Below the pieces are notes generated by a model, which was not told the origin of the DNA, ran no database searches, and was given only the letters and a program-made list of their open reading frames with translations. Below are positions 26,023 through 36,400 of a stretch of 64,000 bases of DNA, piece after piece. This DNA is from Acanthopleuribacter pedis. Lineage in GTDB: Bacteria > Acidobacteriota > Holophagae > Acanthopleuribacterales > Acanthopleuribacteraceae. Location: positions 62,001 through 126,000 of the forward strand of contig NZ_JAFREP010000002.1 of the NCBI RefSeq assembly GCF_017377855.1, given 5' to 3'. Made by a program: the position numbers and the translations under genes. Position 1 is the first letter of the stretch. Every line of letters starts with the position of its first letter.

Positions 26023-26949
26023 ATGAACGACACCAATCCCATGCTTCACCTCGAAGACGTTTACATGCGCTACCCCAGCCGCGACGGCACGCCGATCACC
26101 ATTCTCAACGACATCGACCTCAAGGTGCGTCAAGGCGAATTCATTACCGTGGTCGGCCCCAGTGGTTGTGGCAAATCCACCTTGCTGCGCTTGATTTTGG
26201 GCGCCGAATCGCCGACCGAGGGCGCGGTTTTGTTGGACGGCAAAAAGTTGGATGCGCCCAATCGCAACCGCGGCATTGTCTTTCAAAAGTACTCGCTGTT
26301 CCCACACCTCAGCGTGATGGACAACATTGTTTTTGGTTTGGACGCCGAGGCGCACGGCATGTTTTTGGGCTGGTTGAAGCCGGGGCAAATGCGGCAACGG
26401 CGACGTGCGTTCCGCGACCAGGCCCAGGTTTATTTGGAGCGCATCGGTCTGGCCGACGCCGCCGACAAGTACCCCCATGAACTTTCGGGTGGGATGCGCC
26501 AACGGGTCGCCATCGCCCAATCGCTGATTATGAAACCGCGCATTTTGTTGATGGACGAACCCTTCGGGGCCTTGGACCACGCCACCCGCACCGAAATGCA
26601 ACTGTTCATTTTGGAACAGTGGGAACAGGCCGAGATGACCATTTTCTTCGTGACCCACGATCTGGAAGAAGCCTGTTTTTTGGGGTCGCGCGTGTTGGTG
26701 CTGTCCCAGTACTACCAAACCGACGCCGGCCGCGGCCAGGGTGCCAAAATCGTCGGTGATTTCGCCACCCCGGGCGGCCATCCCAAACCCACCGATTTCC
26801 TTTATTCCGAGGAGATGAGTCAACTGGTTCACCGCATTCGCAGCGAGGGTTTGAGCCCCGACAACCTGCAACATATCCGTGATTTCAACCTGACCCACCG
26901 CGATGCGTTCCGCACCGTGAACCCTGAGGAGTGGCAGCGTGAGCAGTAA
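26023..26949 (+). CDS. ABC transporter ATP-binding protein
   Basis: A 308-residue ATPase of the SsuB/NrtD-like group. Walker A GPSGCGKST is at 45-53, the Q-loop at FQKYSLFPHL, the signature LSGGMRQRVAIAQ, Walker B ILLMDEPFGALDH and the switch His in FFVTHDLEEA. It has an insert near residues 106-133 (DAEAHGMFLGWLKPGQMRQR) and a C-terminal extension of about 70 residues beyond the core, both longer than usual for SsuB. It starts seven bases after the permease stop and its end overlaps the AAA+ gene by 11 bases, so all are one operon. Confidence 0.93.
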   Translation: MNDTNPMLHLEDVYMRYPSRDGTPITILNDIDLKVRQGEFITVVGPSGCGKSTLLRLILGAESPTEGAVLLDGKKLDAPNRNRGIVFQKYSLFPHLSVMDNIVFGLDAEAHGMFLGWLKPGQMRQRRRAFRDQAQVYLERIGLADAADKYPHELSGGMRQRVAIAQSLIMKPRILLMDEPFGALDHATRTEMQLFILEQWEQAEMTIFFVTHDLEEACFLGSRVLVLSQYYQTDAGRGQGAKIVGDFATPGGHPKPTDFLYSEEMSQLVHRIRSEGLSPDNLQHIRDFNLTHRDAFRTVNPEEWQREQ

Positions 26950-28666
26950 AAGCAAAGGGGACCGGCGCCCCGCCTTCCTCAACCGTTTGGGCCGTGAGTA
27001 CAGTGATCGGCGCAAAAATTTGATTCTGCTAACCGGCGATACCTACGGCTTGTTCTGGAGCAGCGTGGCCAACCATTTCCTTTCGCTGGAACAGCTGTTC
27101 GTGCGCGAGCTGTCGCAAAAGTTCAACGTGGTGATGATGGACATCGCCTCGGGTCTGCGTTTTCCCAACAAAACCACCGAGGCCGAGGTGATTCGGGTTA
27201 GTGAATCGACCGACGGGGTGAGTGTGCCCAGCAACCGCATCAAATCCATGCAGAACATGCTCGCCGCCAGCGCCCACAACCCATTGCAAGCGTTGGTGCT
27301 GTTGCAGGGCATCGCCGAGGCTTTCCAGCGCGTGCGCATGTTGGAGGAAGGGGTTCGGCCCTTGTGCGTGTTGTTTAAGTTTGGCGGCGCTTTGTTTCCC
27401 ACCGGCGGCTACGACCGACTCAGCGAAATCGACCGCCAGCGGCTGGTTTTTTTCCTCAACTGGGTGGCCGATCCCGGTTTCCAGGAGAGCCCCGAACTCC
27501 TGATCCTGATCAACCATACCAAGGCCGAGGTGAACCAAAAAATTCTGGCCCTGCCCAACGTGGCCCACGTGGAAATCAGTCTGCCGGACGAACGCGAGCG
27601 CGCGTTTTTTATCGAACACTTTGTCGACCAAAACCCCGGGCTGCGTTTTGCCGGCGGTCGCAAACGGTTTGCCGCGGATACCGCGGGTTTAACCCTGGGC
27701 AACCTCAACGAACTGATGTCGGTTGGTTTGGCCGAGGGCAACAAGATTACCCGTGAACAGGTGGTCGGCGAGGTGAACCGCATTGTTCAGGCCCAGTTGG
27801 GCGACATCGTGAAGGTCACCTATCCCAACCACACACCCGACGACATCATTGGCAACAGTGCCACCCGCGAGATTTTTACCGAGCTGTTCGAGCGCTGCGA
27901 GGACGTGGAAACTGCGGTGCCCGCCTTCATTGTGTCCGGTCCAAACGGCGCCGGCAAAACCTTCCAACTGGAGGCGTTCGCCGCCGCCTCGGGTCGGGTT
28001 GTGATTGAGTTGGCCGGCATTCGCGGCAGTTATTTCGGCGAAACGGACCGTTTCTTCGAACTGTTGCGCTGGCACATTTTGACGCTGGGCAAGATTCTGA
28101 TTTTGGTGGACGAGGCCCATACCGCCTTTGGTTCCATCCACGGCGGCGCCACCCACTCCACGGAAAAACGCCTGGCCGGTAACGTCATCAAAATGATGGG
28201 TGACCCGCGGTTCTTCGGCAAGGTGGTGTGGGCGATGATGACCTCGCGCCCTGATTTACTCGACCCCGACATCAAAAGCCGCGCCCCGGTTCAGGTCCCG
28301 ATCTTCGATCCCGAGGGCGAGATTCGCCAAACCTTTTTGGCCGAAATGTTCCGCCGCAAAAAAATCGAGGTGGCCGCGGGCGATTGGGAACCCATCATGG
28401 CCAAAACCGACTACTACTCGGCCAGGGATTACCGCAACTACACCGCCGAGATTTTGGCGACGCGACGGCGCAGACCGGGGATTACCCCGCTCGAGGTGTT
28501 ACAACGCTGGTCGGCCAGCCGCAGCATCAACGCCCAACGCGAGTTCCAAATGTTAATCGCGGCGCAGCACAGCAGCTATCCCGAACTTTTGCCGGAGCGG
28601 CTGCGCGGCTGGAGCGACGCCGAGCTCCAACAGGCCACTGACAGCTTAAAGGCCCGATTGACCTAA
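26939..28666 (+). CDS. Two-module AAA+ ATPase at the end of the transporter locus
   Basis: A 575-residue protein starting with GTG 26939 inside the ABC ATPase gene. The C-terminal module is an active-looking AAA+ domain: Walker A GPNGAGKT (334-341), a pore-loop-like SYFGETD (364-370), Walker B ILILVDEA (386-393), sensor-1 region MMTSRPDLLDPDIKSR. The N-terminal 280 residues resemble a degenerate AAA+ or STAND-like module without Walker A (LILLTGDTYGLFW, LLILINHTKAEVN). The sequence SYFGETDRFF resembles classic AAA substrate-threading loops. Such an ATPase beside a transporter and a VWA protein suggests ATP-driven remodelling of the membrane complex (inference). Homologues are seen near urea-carboxylase-type transporters as far as I recall, without assigned function. 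Confidence 0.82.
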   Translation: MSSKSKGDRRPAFLNRLGREYSDRRKNLILLTGDTYGLFWSSVANHFLSLEQLFVRELSQKFNVVMMDIASGLRFPNKTTEAEVIRVSESTDGVSVPSNRIKSMQNMLAASAHNPLQALVLLQGIAEAFQRVRMLEEGVRPLCVLFKFGGALFPTGGYDRLSEIDRQRLVFFLNWVADPGFQESPELLILINHTKAEVNQKILALPNVAHVEISLPDERERAFFIEHFVDQNPGLRFAGGRKRFAADTAGLTLGNLNELMSVGLAEGNKITREQVVGEVNRIVQAQLGDIVKVTYPNHTPDDIIGNSATREIFTELFERCEDVETAVPAFIVSGPNGAGKTFQLEAFAAASGRVVIELAGIRGSYFGETDRFFELLRWHILTLGKILILVDEAHTAFGSIHGGATHSTEKRLAGNVIKMMGDPRFFGKVVWAMMTSRPDLLDPDIKSRAPVQVPIFDPEGEIRQTFLAEMFRRKKIEVAAGDWEPIMAKTDYYSARDYRNYTAEILATRRRRPGITPLEVLQRWSASRSINAQREFQMLIAAQHSSYPELLPERLRGWSDAELQQATDSLKARLT

Positions 28667-28720
28667 GCGAATCCGCCGGCGGTACGTTCGCGCGACCACC
28701 GTTGGGATGTGGGTTGCGGA

Positions 28721-29341
28721 TCACCGCTTCTCAGCCGCGTGGACGGTCTGGCGGGTGATCGGGGTTTGATTGGGGCGGTAGGCCGCATAGCTGCGCCTCA
28801 GAGACTTGCAGCCGCGGCGCCACAGGCGGTTGACGCGAATGAGGGGGATGTTGAGCAGGTTTGCGGTTTCTTCAATGGTGAAGCCGGCTTGGGCGCGCAT
28901 CACCACCACCCGGTAGGCCTCGTTACGGCCTAAGGCGCTCAGGCCTTGGTGAAGGGTGAGCTGCATGCTGGGTTGGCTCGTGGTTGCACAGGGTTCGGCG
29001 TCTTCAAGCGGGCAATGGAACAGGCCGCCGCCGTTTTTTTGCGTGTGGTGGTGCCGGATGCTGTCGATCAGGTAGCGCTGCATGATGCGCGCCGAGAGGG
29101 CGCGGAAATGGCGTTCCGATTGGACTTCCAACCCCTTTTTGGCGGCAAAGATCAGGTAGGTTTCGTGGACCAATTCGTCCACTTCCATCTCGGTACCGGG
29201 TCGATCTTGCTTGAGGAGTTTGCGGGCGATGCGGCGAAGGTTTTCTAGGTTTTGGGTAAATTGTTCATCCAAGGACACCATCCGACCCGCGATGCGGATG
29301 GTTTTGAGGGGGACAAGCACCGATGTGTCACGCGAGACCAT
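28721..29341 (-). CDS. ECF-type RNA polymerase sigma factor
   Basis: A 206-residue sigma factor of the same broad ECF class as the one at 11341. Region 2 is visible in ARKLLKQDRPGTEMEVDELV then HETYLIF and FRALSARIMQRYLIDSIRHH; region 4 in AYRVVVMRAQAGFTIEETAN followed by a helix-turn-helix. The core -10-binding helix is recognisable but the factor is divergent. ATG 29341 has GGAGG seven bases upstream; a later ATG at 29281 lacks one. It is convergent with the AAA+ gene (54-base gap). No anti-sigma factor is adjacent. It could control the neighbouring loci, but no target promoter is evident. Confidence 0.85.
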   Translation of the reverse strand: MVSRDTSVLVPLKTIRIAGRMVSLDEQFTQNLENLRRIARKLLKQDRPGTEMEVDELVHETYLIFAAKKGLEVQSERHFRALSARIMQRYLIDSIRHHHTQKNGGGLFHCPLEDAEPCATTSQPSMQLTLHQGLSALGRNEAYRVVVMRAQAGFTIEETANLLNIPLIRVNRLWRRGCKSLRRSYAAYRPNQTPITRQTVHAAEKR

Positions 29342-29467
29342 GGAAAACCTCCAACCGGATTGAGCAACGCTTCTACATCACTAAAAACCGGTTCCAGCGA
29401 AAAGGTTCAGGACCCGCGCAAAATTTTTACAAAAGGTGGTGCCTCAAAAAGCTGTGTGGGGAATTGT

Positions 29468-29705
29468 TAGCCCGCAATTTTCACAAGGATTCGTCGCGAG
29501 AAGCAGAAAGCCTTGTGAGTACGAAGGTTACGACCGAGAGACGGCACAGAGGTCCGACCTTTCGCGGGGCCGACCATTCGGGGTCCGACCTATCGGCGTA
29601 GCAGCTGAGGCGAAGGCGGCTCGACCGAGTAAGGCGGAAGGCCGCCCCCTTGTAATCTCATGGCGTTCGGCTTCGTAGCAGAATTCCTTGTGAGAATTGC
29701 GGGCT
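29468..29705. repeat. Family A dispersed element, longest form
   Basis: A 238-base element with ends TAGCCCGCAATTTTCACAAG and TTGTGAGAATTGCGGGCT. It matches the 17441 copy through the left hairpin (CGTCGCGAGAAGCAGAAAGC), the central GACCGAGAGACGGCACAG, and the right part, but carries an extra 45-base block with GTCCGACCTTTCGCGGGGCC and ATTCGGGGTCCGACC. The extra block has its own direct repeat (GGTCCGACCT). The end bases AATT differ from ATGC in other copies yet remain complementary between the two ends, which suggests structural constraint. Confidence 0.87.
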
Positions 29706-29819
29706 CGGTTTTTCGGCCCAAACCACCGCACCAGAGGGTAAGCTTGTTCCATCAACGAACACCGAATGAGATGTCGTGGCTGAAGCCGCGGCATCTCACA
29801 CGTTAAGGAGTGCGTCTGA

Positions 29820-30164
29820 ATGGCTTATGATGCAGATCTCGCGGTACGAATCGAAGCGGTCCTCCACGGTCGCGAAGCATTCAGCCAACGCAAGATGTTT
29901 GGCGGCGTCGCCTACATGCTCAACGGCAACATGTGTGTGGGGATCCATAAGGACTGGCTGGTGGTGCGTTTGGCGCCGGAGACCGCGGCCTCGCTATTGG
30001 ATCAACCCGGCGTCAAGCCGTTTGACATTACCGGTCGGCCGATGAAGGGTTGGTTGCTGGTGGCACGGGAGGCAATGGGGGAGGCGGCGCAACTCAGCGC
30101 CTGGATTGAGCGGGCCGAAACCTTCGTTGCGGGGCTACCCCCAAAAAAACCAAAGGCTAAGTGA
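29820..30164 (+). CDS. TfoX N-terminal domain family protein
   Basis: A 114-residue protein matching the TfoX/Sxy N-terminal domain: RKMFGGVAYMLNGNMCVGI and the downstream pattern GRPMKGWLLV. The C-terminal domain of true Sxy is absent, which is the usual state outside gamma-proteobacteria, so a role in competence is not implied. The ending is Lys/Pro-rich. AAGGAG precedes the ATG. Its last eight bases overlap the convergent membrane protein gene. Confidence 0.88.
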   Translation: MAYDADLAVRIEAVLHGREAFSQRKMFGGVAYMLNGNMCVGIHKDWLVVRLAPETAASLLDQPGVKPFDITGRPMKGWLLVAREAMGEAAQLSAWIERAETFVAGLPPKKPKAK

Positions 30165-30645
30165 GGCCGGCGACCGAGCCGGGTGGTTTTTGGCCGTTCG
30201 CCTTGGCGCTGGGCGGCGTGGCTTGCCATCGGTAGAGGAAGAAAACGGGCGGCCAAAAAAAGAAACCGACCACCAGGGTGGTGGTGACGATATCGATCAG
30301 GGGATGGTAGGCCTGGTAAAGCATGAGGCCGGCGTAGGCGCCGGCGATCAGAGGCCAAACCCAGCGTTGTTTTTGGGTCATCAAGGTGATGAGGGTGACG
30401 GTAACCAGGACCACCGCGGTGTGGGTACTGTAGTCGAGACCGAGTCGATGCCAATGGGGCCAAAGAATATCGAGGTAGCGCAGGCCGTAGGCGGTGAACA
30501 TCCCGTAGACGGCGCCGGCAAGGCCGAAACCAAAAAGCGGCCACCGTTTGTGGGCCAGGGCTTGGCCGATGTGGAAGAGGGCGATCAGGGCGAGGGTGGG
30601 GAAGACGGCGTCGGCGACGGCGTCGCGTTGTTCGTAAGTCAACAC
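30157..30645 (-). CDS. Integral membrane protein, unknown family
   Basis: A 162-residue polytopic protein with about five hydrophobic helices (VFPTLALIALFHIGQAL, LFGFGLAGAVYGMFTAYGL, AVVLVTVTLITLM, WPLIAGAYAGLMLYQAYHPL, IVTTTLVVGFFFWPPVFFLY). No catalytic motif is obvious. The GTG start at 30645 has AAAGGA about nine bases upstream; the frame is open to 30723, but that leader lacks a site. It overlaps the TfoX-like gene by eight bases at the 3' ends. Confidence 0.72.
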   Translation of the reverse strand: MLTYEQRDAVADAVFPTLALIALFHIGQALAHKRWPLFGFGLAGAVYGMFTAYGLRYLDILWPHWHRLGLDYSTHTAVVLVTVTLITLMTQKQRWVWPLIAGAYAGLMLYQAYHPLIDIVTTTLVVGFFFWPPVFFLYRWQATPPSAKANGQKPPGSVAGLT

Positions 30646-31208
30646 GTGTTTTTCCTTTGTCGGGGTTGGTGGAAACGCGCTGCACGCACGCGAAAATTCG
30701 CGTATGCCGATTATGTCTATCATGACAGCCTTTTTGCGGAAAAAGGATGATGAACGACAAACCGCTGAGCGTGGGGCGGTTCCTTTTCAGTGAACCAACC
30801 TGTTTGGAAGCAAGGGGGTGGGGAGAACACCCCCTTGGCAAATGAACCTGATAATGGAAACCCCGTGATCGGATGGGAGCGGGGACCACGGGTGTTTCGC
30901 GATTCGGGAGAGAATAGAGGATAAGGTCTAAACGACCTTCCTTAGACGATTGCAAGCCGCATTCCAAGTTTACGGGGGGGAACATGGGTCGTGCATCAAG
31001 CGAGGCCGGCCGGATGCTGCGTCGTGGGTCCCAACCCCCTGAATACCAACAGAATCACCCCATCAGGCTTCGCCCATATATCGAAACCCCAGGTCTCTTC
31101 AAATGGCTGGGGCAACCGTCGTGCCTTTGGCCCGAGCTGTTCAAATAAGGTCAGGTGTCGAAATAGCGTCAGGTTCTGTCAAAATAGCGACAGTTCCTCT
31201 CCAATGGG
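30646..31208. other. Intergenic region with a perfect hairpin
   Basis: A 563-base gap upstream of the membrane protein gene and downstream of the Clp-like operon. It contains a stem CAAGGGGGTG (30811-30820), loop GGGAGAA, CACCCCCTTG (30828-30837) with perfect 10-bp arms but no T-tract. Near 31140-31192 an imperfect short repeat (AATAGCG with GTCAGGT or GTCAAAA) occurs. I see no gene. Confidence 0.6.
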
Positions 31209-33470
31209 TTATCCCGCTGTCGCTTCACCAACAGACACCTGGATGTTGTTGTCGACCAGGTCTAAACGCAGGCGCCGGTCAGCGAGTTCCGGTTGTTCCA
31301 CCAGCAGGCGGGCGATGGGCGTGATGACCTGCTGTTCGATCACCCGTTTAAGCGGACGGGCACCGTAGCGCGGTTCATAGCCGCGTGCGGCCAGAAAGGC
31401 CACGACCGCGTCATTCCAAGTCAGGCTGAGCTTTCGTTCGCGGAAGCCCTCACGCTCGGGAATTTTGGCCAAATTCATGGCCGCGATTTTTTGGATCGCC
31501 GTGCTGTCCAGGGCGCGGAAGGCAACGATGTGGTCGAGGCGATTGACGAACTCCGGCCGGAAAAAGGTCATCGCGGTTTTGAGGAAGGACGCCGCGTTGC
31601 CCTCGCCGTAGCCGACCGGTGCGGTGCGTTCCGTGCCCAGGTTGGAGGTCATGATGATCACCGTGCTGTTAAAGTGGGAGATGCGGCCGTAATGATCGCG
31701 CAGGCGGCCCTCGTCCAACAGGCCGAGTAGCAGATCAAACACATCGGCGGCGGCTTTTTCGATTTCGTCCAAAAGCACGACACAAAACGGGGTGTTGCGC
31801 ACCTGGCCAAGCCAATCCGCGGGCAGGCCGTCGTCTTTGACGAGCAGGCGCTGCGACGAACCCGGATAGGCGTATTCACTCATATCGAGCCGAACCAGGC
31901 GTTTGTTTTTGTCCTCGCCGTGGCCGAACAGATAGTCGGCGGTGGCTTTGGCGCACTCGGTTTTACCGACACCGGTGGGTCCGCTAAACAGAAACACGCC
32001 CAGCGGGCGCTCGGGATCGTTGAGGCCCGCCTTAAAGGTGGTGATGACGTCGGCCACCCGTTCACAAGCCGCGTCTTGGGCGACCACCTTTTGGTGCAAA
32101 CGGTCACGCACCGTCTCCCAGGCCAAGGTTTGCTCCGCGTCGATCAGCAACGGCGGCAAACCCGTTTTGTGGATGAAATGCGCCACCGCGTCGTTGCCGG
32201 TCACCGTGGTTTTGCCCTGGCGGGCTTTGGCTTCGTATAACTCGGCGATGAATTGGACCGGTTCCGCGGGGAAGGGGTGGTAGGGTTTAAACCGGGCGAA
32301 CAAATCGCCGACGACCTGGTCGACCACGGGCACCGCCTCTTGATTGCGGCGGCCCGCCTCGATTTGGACTGCTTTGGTTAAAATTTCCGCGCGATTGGCG
32401 GCGCTGAGGTCGGGCAAGACGAGGATGTCGAAGGCGTCCGTAAACTCGGGTAACAAACGGCGACAGGTCTGCAACTGATCCGGCGTGGCTTCCACCACCA
32501 CGCGCAGCAGGCCTTGTTTGATGAACGGCAGTAAGAAGGCGGCGATGCTTTCGCTGGGGTGCGATGCGCCGAGTTGGATCAAATCGGTTAAGTCGTCAAA
32601 ACACAGAACTCCGTCCAGCGCTTGGATGTCTTCGATTAACTGTTCGGCGCGTTCCTGCCATTCGCCCAGGTAATTCATACCCGCCAGAATTCTTCCCGGC
32701 CGCGTCATCCAAAACCTGGGTGCCTGGGTTGTGTCGCGCGGTTTTGGCTCCTCGCGTTTGATGCGGCGCGCGGCCTGCACCAAAACCGTGGTTTTGCCGC
32801 AACCGGAAGGACCCAGCAGCAACAAACCCCGTTCGCTTCGGCCGAGACGGAGCGACAGTTGCTGGATGGTTTCGTCGCGACACCAGGCGTTGCCGAAGGC
32901 GCGTTTCACGTCGCGGGATTCCAGGTGCGAAGCGACGAGGGCCAAGGTGGCCGGCTCGGTGAAATCCTGTTGTTCCTTTTCCTTGGCGGGATGCACCAAA
33001 ATTTTGTCCAGTTCCACCTCGCCGGGCACAAACAAGCGGCTCATCGCGCCGGGGTCCATGTCGCGCACCTTGGCTTGAACCTCACGGGTTAAGGTGGCGC
33101 GGTAATCGCTGTCGTTGTTGTAGTAAAAGCACAGGTTGAGGGCGGGGACCAGCGCGGTGGGTGTGTCGTAAACCACCGCGCGAAGCACGTAGATTTGCAG
33201 GCGAATGGTTTCGGCGCTGGGGAAGGTCATGCCCTCGTGCGGGTAAGCCGGCTGGAGCAACAGGGATTCCAAAACCAAGGCCGGTTCCTCCAGGGTGTCG
33301 AGGGTTTCGTCGTTGGCGACCCGATACCGCGCGGTTTCCTGTAGCTGGTGTTTGACCTTCTTTTTGTTCTCGGCGTAGGCGGGTGCGGTGTTGCGGGTCT
33401 GCAACAGGTAACCGCTGTAGCGGTTGCGGTCGTGGCGAACGATCATAATGGGTACGCGGATCACACTCAT
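31209..33470 (-). CDS. Clp-like double-AAA+ ATPase, third gene of the operon
   Basis: A 753-residue protein. Residues 1-190 form a novel N-terminal region (IRVPIMIVRHDRNRYSGYLL) shared in pattern with its two neighbours and unlike the Clp N-domain. D1 has Walker A GPSGCGKT (220-227), a KYRG-like loop AGMNYLGEWQERAE and a weak Walker B VLCFDDL. D2 has Walker A GPTGVGKT (497-504), Walker B VVLLDEIEKA, sensor-1 TSNLG, the Arg in FVNRLDH and the ClpB-type small domain (YGARPLKRVIEQQV). Where ClpB D2 has the GYVG pore loop this protein has KDDGLPADWL. It ends after the small domain, lacking its neighbours' C-terminal extension. Its ATG overlaps the preceding stop (ATGA). Likely a chaperone or remodelling ATPase; no ClpP tripeptide is seen. 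Confidence 0.87.
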   Translation of the reverse strand: MSVIRVPIMIVRHDRNRYSGYLLQTRNTAPAYAENKKKVKHQLQETARYRVANDETLDTLEEPALVLESLLLQPAYPHEGMTFPSAETIRLQIYVLRAVVYDTPTALVPALNLCFYYNNDSDYRATLTREVQAKVRDMDPGAMSRLFVPGEVELDKILVHPAKEKEQQDFTEPATLALVASHLESRDVKRAFGNAWCRDETIQQLSLRLGRSERGLLLLGPSGCGKTTVLVQAARRIKREEPKPRDTTQAPRFWMTRPGRILAGMNYLGEWQERAEQLIEDIQALDGVLCFDDLTDLIQLGASHPSESIAAFLLPFIKQGLLRVVVEATPDQLQTCRRLLPEFTDAFDILVLPDLSAANRAEILTKAVQIEAGRRNQEAVPVVDQVVGDLFARFKPYHPFPAEPVQFIAELYEAKARQGKTTVTGNDAVAHFIHKTGLPPLLIDAEQTLAWETVRDRLHQKVVAQDAACERVADVITTFKAGLNDPERPLGVFLFSGPTGVGKTECAKATADYLFGHGEDKNKRLVRLDMSEYAYPGSSQRLLVKDDGLPADWLGQVRNTPFCVVLLDEIEKAAADVFDLLLGLLDEGRLRDHYGRISHFNSTVIIMTSNLGTERTAPVGYGEGNAASFLKTAMTFFRPEFVNRLDHIVAFRALDSTAIQKIAAMNLAKIPEREGFRERKLSLTWNDAVVAFLAARGYEPRYGARPLKRVIEQQVITPIARLLVEQPELADRRLRLDLVDNNIQVSVGEATAG

Positions 33471-36400
33471 GCCGGACCTCCTTGCTCGCGGCCGATGAAA
33501 TTCAACAAAAAGGCGCGTTCGCGAAACGCGGAAATGGGTTTTTGGGCCGGGGTGAACAAGCCGCTACCCACATCAAAGACACCGGTGTGGTTGAAATAAC
33601 GCACAATGTCCGGCAGCTGCCCGTCGGGCAGCTGCTCGGTCACTTCCCACGCTTTTTCCAAGACGGTTTCATGATTGTGGTGCCATTCGCGGCGATACCA
33701 ATTGCCTAGATCGGTGACCTCTGCCGGGATGAGTACCACAAACATCAAGTAGAGTTGCGGGCCGGTTTCGGTGAGCTGAACATGGACGCCCTGGTCAAGG
33801 CCGGCCAGGCGGTGCGCGTGGCGCCCCTGCAAAAAGATACCGTGATGGGGTTGCCCGGATTGTTCGGGCGCGGTTTGGATGTCCATACCGGGGAAAAGGG
33901 TTGTGGGTACCGCTAGGAACGGTAGGTTGGTTGCGGCGTGGTTGTGGGTTCCCCGCGCCAAGGGCAGGTACAGCATCAGACAACGCTCATCCGGTAGCGG
34001 TCCGTCCGCCACCCAAGCCTCGGCGAGGGCCAGCGTTTGCCACCAGCGACGGCGGCGCGCTAGGCGTCGGTAGCCGAGCGGATCCTCGATGGGGCCGTAG
34101 GTGTCGCGCCAATGGCGCCACAGGGCGGCGGTGTCGGCTTCATCGAGGAGCCGGTCGGCATCGACCGTTGTGGGTAACTGAATAATTTGGTTTTTATCGC
34201 GCACAATGGGCCGTTCCACGCCGATCCGTGCCGGCGAGTGGGTTGGTTCGCGGAGGCGTTCTTCAAAGGCAAACAAATCGTTGAGCAGATCGCGGCACTG
34301 TCCCCAGAGTTCCCGCATGCTGTAGTAGAAAACCTGTGCGTCGGAAAGATGATCGATGGCGGTTTCGCCCTCGGGTGCAAAACCTTCGATGGTTTCAGCC
34401 AGTCGTTCCAGACGGGTTTGGGCGAGGGCTGTCTGGTCTTCATCCACGGGCGCGTGAAACACACGGCGCGGTCGGTTGCGCAGGCGATAGGTTTTAAAAG
34501 AAAGGCCACCGTCCGCCCCGGCGCCGATGCGCAGGACCATGGGCGCGCCCGGTTTGGTGTTGCTCAGCGCGCGTCCCAGGGGGAAGGTCAGCCGTTGTTC
34601 CAAGGTGCGTTTGAGGGCGCGGGCACCCAATTGCGGATGGTATCCGGCCTCGGCCAAAGCGTCCAAAAACCGGCGATCCAAGGTGATGGTGCAGCGGCGC
34701 CGTTTAAACCCTTCCCGTTGTACCAAGCGGTTGACGTGGATTTCGGCAATCGTGCGCATGTGGTGCCGCTCCAGTGCTTTGAAGGGAACCACCGCATCGA
34801 GCCGGTTGAAAAATTCCGGTCGAAAAAAGCGGCGGGCGGCGCCGCGATAAACGGCGTCGGTGCCTTGCCCGGCGCCAAACCCCAAGGTGTTGCCCGCCTC
34901 GCGTGCACCCAAGTTGGAAGTCAGGATGATGATGGTATTGCGAAAATCAACCGTCATGCCGTTGCCGTCGGTTAAACGGGCCTCGCCGAGTACTTGCAAC
35001 AGCAGGTCGTAAACGCTGGGATCGGCTTTTTCGATTTCATCGAACAAAACCAGGGAAAAGGGACTTTGGCGGACCGCCTGGGTCAACAAGCCGTTGGGAT
35101 TGTGGAAATCACCTACCAGACGGGCCGTGGCGTCGTAGCCGTTGAATTCGTTCATGTCGAAACGCAGCAGTTTGCTTTCGTCACCGTAGAGAAACCTGGC
35201 ACAGGTTTTGGCAAGCTGGGTTTTCCCGACCCCGGTCGGCCCGAGGAACAGCAGCGTGCCGAAGGGTTTGCCCGGATCGTTCAGCCGGGTTTTGGCGCGC
35301 AAGATGATGTCGGTGACCGCGGTGATCGCGGCATCTTGGCCTTTCACCTCGCGGCCGAGTTCCGCTTCGACGTCCTCACGGGTCAGGCGCGCGTTTTTAT
35401 CCAAAAAGGCGAGATTGAGGCCGCTTTTTTGTTGGTATACCTTGATAACCTCGGCTTCTTTGATCATAAGGGCCGGGCGTTCCTTGGCGACCTGTTCCAA
35501 CAACGCCATGCCGCGCCCCGGAAAAACGCCGCCCCCTTCAAAGCGCCGGGTCAGCGTCATCATCTGCTGAAGGGCACCCGGAAAAAAGGTAACCTCGTGT
35601 TGGTGTTCCAAAACGCGCGAACCCGCCAGCAGGGTGGTGAAGGTTTGCGCCGGGGTGGGTTCCTCGAGCCGAATGCAGTGGAACAAATCGGCGAAACCGC
35701 GGTCCCACTCCTGCAACTTGCGCCACCGCTCCGGGGTGATTTCGCCGATGAAATTGAGCTTCCCTTCGTCCAGGAACCGTTTCAGAACGAGGGCCACGTT
35801 GAGGTCGCTCCCGGCGGAAAGACCGGCGCGGAACAATCCGGGCAAATCGTCACAGTAAAAAAAATGTTGGTTGTCCTGCATGTACGTGATGATTTCCAGC
35901 AGGCGTTCCTCCCACTGGCCCACATAGGACATGCCGCTAATCAGGCGTTGCGGGGCAATGTGCCAGGTGTTGCCCCGGTTTTTGTTTTCACGGAACGGTC
36001 GGGTGGCGATCCACTGGTGGATCAGTTTGGTTTTACCCACGCCCGGTCGGCCGATTAACACGATCGGCGGAAAGGGTCTGAGGTCACTGAGCCGTCGCAA
36101 CTTTTCCAAGGCCGGCTCGTGGCAGAAGGGTTTGTTTACCTCGCGTTCGGACCAGTCCAAACAAGTGCCGACCTTGCCCAGTTCTACCGCGCCGTTGGGT
36201 TTCTCTCGGCTGCCCAAGAAGATGCGTTCCTCTAAGGCAAGCCGCTCTTGTTTATGGGTCGGCAGGTTGAAATCGATGTAGGTGATCCATTCCTTTCCCG
36301 TGATTTGGAACTCTTCCGGGTCTTCGATCAGCTCTTCTTTTTCCTCCGCGCGCAGGAACCGGGTCAGGGCTTCCTCGCAGACCACCGCCGTTTCGGCATC

